Assembly: GCA_022266195.1 (NCBI GenBank)
Contig: WHVY01000001.1
Span: forward strand, 7,998,001 to 8,062,000
Source: Tetranychus cinnabarinus
Taxonomy: Eukaryota; Arthropoda; Arachnida; Trombidiformes; Tetranychidae
Direction of reading: 5' to 3'
Length of the DNA: 64,000 bases
Shown: positions 1 to 10,506 of the stretch, in pieces
Layout of the letters: every line of letters begins with the position of its first letter
How positions within the stretch are numbered: position 1 is the first letter of the stretch
Made by a program: the position numbers and the translations under genes
The notes under the pieces: generated by a model
What the model was told of the DNA's origin: nothing
The model's input: the letters and a program-made list of their open reading frames with translations, nothing else
Database searches by the model: none

Positions 1-384
1 TGGTAAAACATTGACTCCTCCTCACCAACTGAATTACCGATCAGGAATATGAAATGGTTATGATGAACAAAAAGTAAAAATTGTTTTGGTGACAAAACGT
101 TTCGTTTTTCCTGTTTAGCAAATGATTATCTCCATACTGGTTACATGGCTGTGGTTGAGAGATGATGTGAAACTATCAAACCTTATTAGACAGGTTAATG
201 TTTTCCAAGAGGAGAAGCTCTTTTTAATGTACAATTTAAGTCATTTTGTATTGGTAACTATTGTATTTAACAGCTCTTAACATACGAAATGACTTTTTAA
301 ATCAGCTTATTAACATTATCCATTAACAAACAGGAACTGCCAAAATTCAAACACGACATTCATTTCAAGTTGATTTTCTGTTGA

Positions 385-475
385 TTTTGCCATCCAATAT
401 CTTTTGTATTTTAAACTATATAAATGTAGGGTTAAGAGACATAAGCAACTTCGAAACGTAATTCAGTTCTAGATC
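385..475 (+). repeat. Diverged dispersed repeat, copy A
   Basis: This segment resembles 1391-1502 in direct orientation: the same order of a CCAATATCTTT block, TATTTTAAAC, an AGAGACAT block and an ACTTCGAA.CGT.ATTCAGTTCTA block. The copies differ by substitutions and a roughly 10-base indel. They are old duplicates of unknown origin. Confidence 0.6.
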
Positions 476-578
476 TGCAGATACGAAGTATTTTACCAGA
501 TGAAGTTTCGTCATTCCAACAATACTTGTCCACTTCAGGCTTGTTCGCATAAAGTACAAAAATCAACAAATAACAGCA

Positions 579-1082
579 ATCATTTCTTGTTTCTTTAGTT
601 TCCTTTTTTTCAATCGTCCAGTGTGAACATTGGTAATGATAGCTGAATAAATTATCTTTCTTGATTGGTGTTGTTATCAACTTTGTGGTTCCTCTGCTAA
701 TTCATAATACTTTTGCCTTTTGGTGGATATAATATTGATGATTCCTGTAAGGTAAAAGAAGAAGAAGAAGCAATTATTAAGAAATTCGGAAGAAGAGGAA
801 AAGAAAATGTTTATAACTCTCAAGAAACGAAATCATTTCTTTTATTTTCTCTCTTCTTTTTCTCTACCTTTTTTTGTACTCTTTTCACCTTAATTATAGT
901 GTAAACCATTTAAAAACTGATTATTGATGAAATAACAATAATCCCAATGAAACGGCAATCATTTAGCAATGTTGATCATAATTATCATCATCTACAAATC
1001 GGTAGCAATTAGCTAATAAACAACAAAACTGTTTTCCCAAATCTTTAGTCTCTCATCTGGAATCAATTGACTTAATTTTTTG
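579..1082 (+). repeat. Dispersed direct repeat, copy 1 (370-bp perfect core)
   Basis: Positions 713-1082 match 8155-8524 without any difference that I can see. The 5' extension (about 579-712 against 8030-8154) is similar but carries several small differences. A 63-codon frame inside it lacks an ATG and is low complexity, so I do not call it a gene. Perfect identity over 370 bp of AT-rich non-coding DNA implies a very recent copy event or conversion. Confidence 0.85.
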
Positions 1083-1303
1083 CCTCTTTTCCAACCATTT
1101 CACAATTATTATGTCAATTTAGCATTTCGTATGTTAGTTAACTCCAGTTATAAATCATTTTCTGTTGATTTCAAATGATTACTCTGCAATCTGTGATTTT
1201 GTATGTTGAATCAAATGAGATATTTTCTGCACTATTCAAACTTACAACTTTCATAATACACTTGAAGACGCACAATCTAAACATCTATACATACATTGTA
1301 TTT

Positions 1304-1389
1304 CAGTTGCGTTAGACAGCCAAATCGAACTAAGAGGGTTGGTCTTGATGCGTGGAAAGTCTATAACATGAACAGTTCGGTAATTCGGT
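1304..1389 (-). repeat. Inverted fragment matching the ABCH1 downstream region
   Basis: Read on the minus strand, this segment matches 27241-27321 on the plus strand. A block of about 23 bases beginning AAGACCAACCC is identical, followed after a five-base deletion by TTGGCT.TCTAACGCAACTG. The flanking TTACCGAACT block is also shared. It is a displaced piece of the DNA found about 0.9 kb beyond the stop codon of ABCH1. Confidence 0.65.
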
Positions 1390-1390
1390 A

Positions 1391-1502
1391 CGGTTTGACT
1401 TTGCAATCCAATATCTTTCGTATTTTAAACCATACATGGTTAACAACGGTACATTGCAAGAGACATCAGTCCCACTTCGAAGCGTGATTCAGTTCTATAT
1501 CT
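1391..1502 (+). repeat. Diverged dispersed repeat, copy B
   Basis: Counterpart of 385-475. It lies directly next to the inverted ABCH1-flank fragment at 1304-1389, so the two pieces may have travelled together. Confidence 0.6.
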
Positions 1503-2360
1503 ACCATTCCATTGAAAGACTAGTCAACATTCAGATTCCTTGATATCCTTAAACTGCCCAAAGTGACCAAGAATTGGAGAACCTGAAAAAGGATTAAAAA
1601 TGATTAAAACAATTAGTGTAAGCATTTGTTATTTTAACACAAGCAATAATTACCGGTTAAATTGAATATAAATCTTACCCCATCTATTGTCATTTGTAGC
1701 AATAGTCATATTAAAGCGGTTAAATTGATAATTGAAAACATTGACTTGACAAGTTGAGATAAATTGTAAAAATGATTTCTTGCAAGATAACAGAATCAAA
1801 GAGAAACAAAATTACAATTAATTATTTAATGATATAATATTGAAAGGTATCAAATAGCAAATAAAAGGATTGGATTGAAAAAAAATTTGTATGCAATGGA
1901 TCCTCACCCAGCGTAATATGAATAAAGCTGCTAATTGGCAGGCTAAATTGTGTTTATTATTTAAGGTGGAGAAAGTTGAATTTGAAATGAAACAAACAAG
2001 CCAGGTACAAGGTATAAAAAAAAGTAAAGGTGTAAATGAGAGTAAAATGTTAAGATAATGGTGAAGATGAGCGAGATTTAATAATGATAAAGATTGCCTT
2101 TTGCCGGTTGTGATAATGATGATGATGACACAAGCCCTTAAGTATGATTCAAGGAAATAAACATTTTTCATTTCTGGCCTCTGATTTATAATTTGATTGT
2201 TATTATTTGTTAATTTGATATGTATATACAAAGGTTAGATAGTTTCAGCTTGTGTTGATGCACAATTGATGTATAATTGAAATAATTTGCTGTATAATTG
2301 AAGGTAAATTAAATAATGTTCAGCAAAACGAGAAGAAAAGGCTGACAAGAAATGAAGCAC

Positions 2361-2384
2361 AAAAACAACAACAACAACAACAAA
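2361..2384 (+). repeat. (CAA)n microsatellite
   Basis: A short uninterrupted run of CAA/AAC triplets. Confidence 0.8.
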
Positions 2385-5300
2385 TACAGAAACAAGATAA
2401 ATTGTAAGCTGAAAAATGTTTTAATAGTAACTAATATTATCATTATTATATTCATCTTTCAAGGTTCAATAATGATAATGATAAATTTGATTGATGAGAG
2501 AAGCAAAAAAGAAAGATTTAATGAAGATGATGATAATAGTGATGATGAACATGAACAAATGTACAGGCAAAAAAAAGATGAACAGAAAGATGTAAAGATA
2601 CATTCAATATCAATGAGCAACTTTATCTAAGTGTGTGTCTTGGTTAAGGGTTATGGTGTTAAACTTGTGGCTCAAGGATTAAGCATGTTTACATAGCTTT
2701 TAATCAACATCATCTTTGGGTTCATCTTTACCCTGTTCAGGCTCATATCTTCATGAGTTATAAAACAATTGGCTGAGAGTTTTGCTTCAAGGCTTTTTCC
2801 TGTTAAAAGGTAAACTAGTTACAAGTTAATGGTAAACCCTTTCATGGTACACTGTATAACAAAAAATTAGCCTAATTACAGGTTAATTTGCATATTTTAT
2901 TCAACTACTCCAACAGGTTATTAAAAGGTTTTTGTAAAAATGTTTAACTCTTTCCTTTTGTCTCTTCTGTTATGTTACCAGTTTTGTTGCTCTTGTGATA
3001 TTTTGCTTACAAAACATCAGGTTTAAGATGAGTGTAAAGTGATAATTGAAAGTGTCACCTGAAGGTTTTCACTTGAATAAATCAATTCAGTCTCTTCTTT
3101 TAACCCTTTGTTCATTAATCTGTGAATTCAATTAAAACAGCAACAGGAGCAAAGGTTTTCCCGTTTCTTTTTTTTTCTTCTTGTTTTGCCATTTTGTGTG
3201 AAACTTCAGCCCAACATTATTATAATTATAGTTAATATTCATTATTATCATTATTATTTTTTCATTATCAACTATAGCTATTAGCTAATTTAATTCATCT
3301 GATGATTGTACCCTTTTTTACGGGTTATTTTAAGGGTTTTCTTGTTTCTGGTTTCTTTTTGTCCAGTTTTTCAATTTTTTAACGTTTTAGGTTTTCTCTC
3401 GCAAGATTGATTCAAATTGATTATTTCCTAGATGATTATTTTTTTAAACATGGTTAACAAATTGTGATTTAAAATGTTTCAAGATGAAGGAGTGAATAAT
3501 AAAGGAGATGATGATGATAATTAGAAGTTGCTCTTTTTTTTACATTCAAGATTTACATTTAAGATAATGGCTGTTGGTTTATTTTGCTGTTACCAAAATT
3601 TATTAGCATTTGTAACTCATCAACACAACTAATCTCATTAATTGCCAACAACATAATTACTTTCTCAATCTGGTTTGGGCTCCTTTTTCACCATCATCAT
3701 CAACTTCATCATTACCATTATTTTATCACCAACAATTTAATCTTTGTTTTCTCACCTGAAGAAAAGAGCTTTCAATTTGGTTTCATTTTTTCAAGGTAAA
3801 TCATATATTATTGTTATGACAAACTGATAGACCATAATGAATATCCAAAAATATCAATAACACAATGATATAAAATATCAGTCCAAAAACATGTAAAGAT
3901 AAACATGGATCTTGAATATTCAATTGAAGCATTCTTGACTTTTTTAAAACATTATTTTGTAACTTTAACAAACTCATAGGTTGATTTATCACAGATTCAG
4001 ATTTACTTCAGACAAGTATCCAATGCACAAAAATGATTAAATATTCCGTTGATTAAGATGAAATTGATGAAAAATCCAAACCCAAATTGAAAAAACAAGA
4101 GATGAATAAATGGAAACAATGACCTTAATTAATATTAGATGGAGCCACAAAAAATGAGCGCAATTTTTAATCTCGATTAAATTAAATCTAAATTTAATAT
4201 CGATCAATATTCAATAAAGCCAACTAATCCTAAATCAAAGGTTCTTATTAAAGCAGTTAAACCAGGTTACATGAAAATGTAAATTATAATCTAGTTTACC
4301 TTTTGTTGAGCGTTTTGTTTGTATTCAAGTTACAATTATTTTTGTTTCCAATGATTAATATAGTTTTAAATTGAAAATATACAATTTGATCAATGATTAT
4401 GAGGTGAGTAAAGATTGGTTTAGATTAATCACATAAACAAGAGAAACCCGGTGTTTTATTGATTACATTGAAACAGTTAACGAGCTTTCACCTGTTCAGC
4501 AAAAAAAAGATGAACAAGGAAAAGTTGATTTGAAAAATTGTTTCTTTCAACAATTTTCCAATTCTCTTGATTGTTCTTTATTATTGATTAGATTTCATGT
4601 TGATAGGTTAGTTGGTATGGAATAAATTAACCTGAGCAAACAAACAAAAAGGTAGTCAACAAGTGATGATTAAACTGAATAAAGGTGAAATCGGATTGAA
4701 CAGATTGAAACAAAACCATCAACAAAAATTGTTGAAAGTAGCTTTTGTAACGGCTTTTGGATTAAATTGTCACAACATTGATTTTCAAATTGTTATCAAA
4801 CCAGTGCGAAGGTTAACATTCAAAATTAAATTAAAAATGGCAGAACAAGATTTACAACTGAAATGGCATTTTGAAAGGTTTAAAATCAAGAAGTGAATAT
4901 TAAATTAATTTAGTGATGTTGATGGATCAATTGAAAGTGTCTCAAGTTTTGCTTCTCAAGGAAATCAGTGTTTCTTTGAAAATGTTTAACCGTCTTGTAA
5001 AGCAACAATCAATTGATTAATGGTGTTAAATGGTACAACAAAAATGTACACATTACAAGTAATCAATTGGTATGCGTTAAGGTTAACTGTGTTATGATTA
5101 TTATACAATTTGTATCACTTTTTGGCTTCAATGATATAAATTAGATTATGTTTGACAACATATCCGTTGGCTTTTGTTGTTGTTGATGTTGTTTCATTTG
5201 CTTCATTTCATATTCATTGAGACTCTCTTTTTTTTACCTGGTAAAGTCTATTGATATATGATTACTATTATTATTAAATATCAATATAAATTTCAATTCA

Positions 5301-5761
5301 ATTGAAAAATATACAAGCTTAAAGAGGACAAAATAACCTTTATAATAATCAACACTCAATCTGTTCAAAAGTAGATCGACAAGAGTCAACAATGAAAGGT
5401 TACAATGACAATGTAACAAAATAAAACATCAACAACAACAGTAAGAAACAGCCATTGGAACACCTTTTTTCCTTTTTACCTGCAATTTCTTTTGCTGGTT
5501 GCTGGTGAAAAAAAGGAAGTTCATTTATTTCCTTTTGCCAAATCTATTCAATAGTTTTGACACTTTTTTTGTGTTGCCTCTCTTTGGCATCTTCATCTTT
5601 GGTCGTCATCGTTTGATTAACTATTCAAAAATGAAGTTACCTTCATAAAGTCAACAATCAATAGACAGAAAATATAAACACACGTAAAGTGAGTCCAATG
5701 ATGATGTAGATGAAGATGACAAAGGGAAGCAACAAAAAAAAGATGAAGGAAAGGGCCAAAT

Positions 5762-6427
5762 TTAAGTGGATTGTGGTTTTGGCTGCTCTTTTTGCGTTTT
5801 TGTCCTCGGATATTTGCGTCCTTCTCGGGTCACAATAGGAACCTCGTTAAAGTGTTTGGCCTGAAAGAGAATAGAAAAGAGAGAAAGAGAAAAAAAGAAA
5901 TGTTTAGTTTGTCAATTGAATTGGCATTATAATGTTATTATTTGATTCTTTGTGCTTGAATTTGTAAGTGATAATCATGTACTTCAAGTTGACTTATTTT
6001 CGCCTTTTGTATCGCTCATCAACTTTTATCAAATAATCATTACAAACATCATCATCATCAACAACAACATTATCATAATATAACTGATTTACCTTTCTCT
6101 AACTGTTACTGTTTCAATGGGCAAAAATTGTAATTGAAATAAAACAATATTGACAAAGGAATCAAGTTTGCGGATAAAATCAAAATATTTATCAATATGA
6201 TGAGCTTGTTGATGAATGATGAGCTAAAATTGAAACTACTTATTGTTTGCCATTTCATTTGAACACTTCTTGCGCTTCCATTACTTTAGACTTTGGGATT
6301 TCCGTTTAAGGCCAATAGTTTCTGATGTACAGCTGATGGTTGATGGCAATGGCGATGATACAGATGAAATGAAGATGATGATGAACACACCTCAATTGGT
6401 ATATCGTATTTCACACGATAAATATAC
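5762..6427 (-). CDS. Candidate 3' exons of an unrecognised minus-strand gene
   Basis: Two minus-strand segments look like linked coding exons. The internal one (6427-6391, 37 nt) follows a pyrimidine-rich tract ending TTTTCAG and ends GAG before a GTGTGT donor. The last one (5860-5762) follows a long CT-rich tract ending TTTCAG and ends in TAA. Their phases agree: the first reads YIYRVKYDIPIE, and the second begins AKHFNEVPIVTREGRKYPR and ends in a basic Lys/Gln/Pro-rich tail. Codon content is far less repetitive than in the surroundings. I do not recognise the family and could not find an upstream exon in matching phase (the strong donor at about 6883 does not fit). Splice-signal and frame agreement make this more likely than chance, but it is unproven. 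Confidence 0.42.
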
Positions 6428-8029
6428 CTGAAAAGAGAGAGAGAATAAAAGATGAAACTCATTTCTTTGATGTTCATTTGTGTTTTACTTCTTTTCTATT
6501 TTGTTCATCATTTTCATTCTAATCATCAAAAGATATCCGGGTAATAACAACCCACAGGGAGGGAGAACTGAAATAGTGAGAGAGAAGGTAAAAACTGATG
6601 ACAGGCAATCATCGAGTTAACAAGGTAAACTCATTAAACAAGTAATGAGAATGTTGACTTGTAATAGAAGAGAAAATATAAAAAAAAAGAAAGAATCAAA
6701 TATATCTTGTTTTCATCTTATTTTTCCTTCTCATCTTCATCTTGATTATCATCACCATTAGAGATGATAAAGCTTTTGAGAGAGAGAGATGATGAGTTAA
6801 CAAGGCTTTTTATCGTACTTTTTAACCAAAAAATAAAACAAAATATAAGCCTTAATATTGCCGTGAATATGCACACCTTTTCTTACCTTTTTAAGCTTTA
6901 CTCTTGTTAAGATTGGGATTGGCTTTTGACCATGAAGATGATGAAGATGATGATGAAAATAAAGTTGATAATGATGATGATGATGTGCTGGTGATGAAAA
7001 AGAAAGAGTATTGTATCCTTCATTTAACCTGGAGAAGAAGATGAGGAAAAATTGTTTCAAGTAAATTGGCTGCTGATGATGTTTTGTTGTTATTTGTACG
7101 GATTGAATGGAAGGCGATGAAACCATGAGAATAGAGTTTAGGAGAAGCGTGAAATTCCCAATTAGCTTGAGCTCACGATTATCACCATGTTATTCCCTCT
7201 TTAACAATCTAAATATATATTCATTTATAAATATAAACATTTCCACCTCCAACTTGTATCTCCTCCTTGTTTCCACTCGCTAATGCTTTCTTCTCCATGT
7301 GATTCAATGGCTGTAAAAAGAGAGTAAAAAATAATATTTTAAAAGATGAAGATGATCAAGATGATGATGAAGATGATGAAAATAAGGAAACAATAAAGAA
7401 CCATTTCTCAACAGTTTTTGTGTTGCTCTTCACCTGAGTAAAAAAGCGAGCAAACGTCTACTTTTTTTGTATTGTTGATGTTGTTCATGAGCTAAATTCA
7501 ATTTAACTTTGATATATTCATGAGTTTTTATCACTATTATCATTTGTACGATGATAATATAAATTAAATTTACTTGCCTTATCAACCTGATTATGTTAGT
7601 TAATTGTTATACGATAATCTGCCAAAGGAATCTTTTTTTCTCTCGTTTCCAGTTGATCATAAAAAATTGAAACGAGAAAAGTTAAACCAAATAACTTCTT
7701 CTTCTTCTTCTTCATTATCTTCATCAGTTTTGTTGTACAATTGTTGTTAACCATGTTTTAAATCACGATAAATTGTACATTGTAATGAACATAATGAACA
7801 ATTCAGCTGCCAGTTGAAAGAGTCAAGTCATCAATTAAATGGTACAATTTGTTGTTCTCCATCTCACATTAGATTTCCATCTTGAATTTATCAAAGTAAA
7901 TTACTCCATAATTGTTTGTCTATTTTCCTTTTTAAGGCCATTTTCCTTCATCTTCTTCTTCATTTTTATCTTTTCTTTCGTGTCTTCTTCTTTCATGTAA
8001 TCACATAATTTCCAGTGTCTTGAATTATC
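6428..8029. other. Non-coding, GAT-rich stretch
   Basis: It contains GATGAT/ATCATC tracts and CTTCTT runs, with no supported gene. A minus-strand frame at 6797-7126 is His-rich low complexity. A donor-like AAG/GTAAGA is visible at about 6883 on the minus strand, but its frame does not join the exon downstream. Confidence 0.5.
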
Positions 8030-8524
8030 ATTTCTTGCTTCTTTAGTTTCCAATCGTCCAGTGTGAACATTGGTAAATGATAGCTGAATAAATTATCTTT
8101 CCTTGATTGGTGTTGTTATCATTTTTGTGGTTATTTTGCTAATTCTTAGTACCTTTGCCTTTTGGTGGATATAATATTGATGATTCCTGTAAGGTAAAAG
8201 AAGAAGAAGAAGCAATTATTAAGAAATTCGGAAGAAGAGGAAAAGAAAATGTTTATAACTCTCAAGAAACGAAATCATTTCTTTTATTTTCTCTCTTCTT
8301 TTTCTCTACCTTTTTTTGTACTCTTTTCACCTTAATTATAGTGTAAACCATTTAAAAACTGATTATTGATGAAATAACAATAATCCCAATGAAACGGCAA
8401 TCATTTAGCAATGTTGATCATAATTATCATCATCTACAAATCGGTAGCAATTAGCTAATAAACAACAAAACTGTTTTCCCAAATCTTTAGTCTCTCATCT
8501 GGAATCAATTGACTTAATTTTTTG
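8030..8524 (+). repeat. Dispersed direct repeat, copy 2 (370-bp perfect core)
   Basis: Second copy of the repeat at 579-1082; the core 8155-8524 equals 713-1082. It stops exactly where an inverted ABCH-tail fragment begins at 8525, so this edge is a rearrangement junction. Confidence 0.85.
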
Positions 8525-8812
8525 TCAGAGTAAACTCCGGTTTCAGTTATTCCTCAATATCGAGATGAAATGTGAGATAGTTTTTCTGTTAATGTAGCCA
8601 TACCATCAATGCAGTCGATTCAATCATCACCTCAAATGTATAAGAAACAAAGCTTATCCGCAAAATATGTTCATTTGGTTACGAATCAAAAAAAAGGAAG
8701 ATGTTTGTATCACTTGTTTAAAAGTTTTAAGAGTTTGTCAAAACAGTAAGTAAACGCAGTATATTTACAATTGTAAAGTCGTATCATCTTCTCAGTGATT
8801 CTTTTTTTATTT
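8525..8812 (-). pseudogene. Inverted, decayed copy of the ABCH tail exon and 3' flank
   Basis: Read on the minus strand, this segment reproduces, in the same order, the DNA 3' of ABCH1. First comes a block of 69 bases (8801-8733) identical to 26544-26612. Then comes a CTTTTAAACA.GTGAT block matching about 26747-26770. Last comes a degenerate piece of the last ABCH exon (about 8577-8525) like the one at 26915-27042. The exon piece keeps HIS-SR then a TGA stop in place of the conserved Trp, then GITE-TGVY. The same TGA occurs in the 26.9-kb fragment, so the nonsense change predates the split. This is non-functional debris, not a gene. Confidence 0.75.
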
Positions 8813-10260
8813 TAGCTTCACGTTATGGTTTTTGTTGGATGATTAATAAGTGCCGAGATTTTGACTTCGAGTTAATAGTTGCGACCTGATGAACCTTTAG
8901 GCACATGAGAATTGGAACCATTTGTGCTCGCAAGTATTCGATAAAATCGCTTACAAGTTTCAAACTTCGATTGAATTTTTGTTCAGTTGAAGAACCAAGT
9001 TTTTCTCATCGACGGTTTTTTCATTGAAAATTTAAGTCTTCATCAAATGTGTCTTCATTAAGTGCGATCATTCATGATCGCAGTAGCCTTTAGTCATTAA
9101 TTTACGAATTTTGTCAAATTTGTTTCTTCTTTTCAAAGTCACTATTTTCTTAAAAGCTCTTTGTTAGGAAACTACTTTAATTCAATTAAAAGTGCATGTC
9201 AATTAAATATAATTAACATGCAATAATTAAAATAGACTAAAAAGTATCATTATAGTTGATCACGCAAAGTCAATTCACAAAAGGTAAAGTAAATTTTAAG
9301 TCAACTTGTCGGTGGATTGAAGTAATGTTAACTTGTATCTATAAGTTGGTTAATTAATTAACAATTTAACTGTGTAATCAGTTTCAATTGTTGTCTAAAT
9401 GTTAGCTTTGCCAAGGTATGATGTTGGGAAAAGATGAGGGAAAAATGAGGAACAAATTGAATCAGATAAGTTTTGGTGAAGCTTATTGAAATGTTGAATT
9501 AGTGAGAATCACAAGAGATGAAAAGAAAGGTTAATTTGTTAAATTGATTCAATTGTGAAGGTAGACCAGTAAAGGTTGTTTAGAAGTGAAAATTAGGAGT
9601 CAATGGAATTCATTTCTTTGTCAAGTTAATATAATCATTTGATTGGTTAAACTCTCAAGTGAAATGATTGTTTGATGGTGAACAAAGAATAAGATAAAAA
9701 GGGAAAGAGTAAAGAATTAATGAATGAAATATACAATTCTGTCCATTAATTGTCACAATTATAATTATCATAATTATTATTGAGCTTTGAGGTTAGATTA
9801 TTTCTATCATCAAAAGCGTCTTTTATAATTCCCTTTCTCATCTCGTCACATAGATGTTCACGTAACTTCTTTATCCATATTATTACGTTATCCGTATCAT
9901 TATCATAATAATGATAAGAGTTATCATCATCATCATCATCACCTCCGCCTCTTTCCTTGTTGAGACAGGAATTCCTTAACGATGTCAAATGAAGTACAAT
10001 TAAACATCATTTGGCTCAATTGTCATAAACGGTTGTTGGTAAGTTGAATAACAACAGCAAAAACTTTTCCCTAAAAAAAGAAGCGCAACAAGATGAAAAC
10101 AAGTTAGTTCATTCAAAAATAATAATCTTAATAATAGTCATGATAATGAAGATTCTGGTGAGTGAATAGAGAAGGATAAGTTGAGACACTAACCACCACT
10201 GAGGTTGCCACCTTGACAAACAGCACTACTTAACAGGTATGATGACGAGTAACAGGGTTT
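8813..10260. other. Non-coding stretch with a short perfect palindrome
   Basis: No gene is supported. An 18-base hairpin (GCGATCAT, two-base loop, ATGATCGC) lies at 9064-9081. A minus-strand frame at 9746-9988 begins with an Asp-rich run but ends in a less repetitive Trp/Lys/Arg-containing segment. It has no clear splice context and is left uncalled. Confidence 0.5.
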
Positions 10261-10506
10261 TTGCTTGTTCACAATAAATGTCCACTTGATTTGAGTTTTA
10301 ATTATCAAATGACAGGCATGTTTATCAAATTAGCCGGAATAAGAGTCCAATCCTTATCTAAATGTTGTCCAAGTGTTCAATTTTACAGTAATTTTAATCA
10401 ATTATGGATACAGGTTGACGTCCAAGGCACATCCAGTACACAATTCAGGTCCATGAAAGATCTTCAACTCGATATAATTGTTGGTTCGCGAGGATTTCAA
10501 GGCTGA
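10261..10506 (+). CDS. Possible coding segment, unknown
   Basis: This plus-strand frame of about 81 codons has balanced composition (four Cys, two Trp/Tyr pairs, mixed polar and hydrophobic residues), unlike the low-complexity frames around it. It ends near ...IVGSRGFQG before a stop. A possible acceptor ending AAATGACAG lies inside it at about 10316. The minus strand of the same DNA is also partly open after an acceptor-like TTTTTTATCAG (about 10504), so the strand is uncertain. There is no ATG at the start and no family that I recognise. It could be one exon of a larger gene or a remnant. Confidence 0.22.
   Translation: MLVHNKCPLDLSFNYQMTGMFIKLAGIRVQSLSKCCPSVQFYSNFNQLWIQVDVQGTSSTQFRSMKDLQLDIIVGSRGFQG

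Larger units (their letters stand above)
1..5761. other. AT-rich non-coding stretch with dispersed repeats
   Basis: No convincing gene is visible. The short open frames here are low complexity (Asn/Asp/His/Ile runs from ATG/GAT/AAC repeats) and lack paired splice signals. The stretch holds three repeat families listed separately (385-475 with 1391-1502; 579-1082; 1304-1389) and many poly-T and GAT tracts. Confidence 0.6.

Noticed and set aside
713..904. 63-codon frame repeated at 8155-8346
   Set aside because: It has no ATG start (TTG), its composition is low complexity, and it is identical only because the whole 370-bp non-coding repeat is identical.
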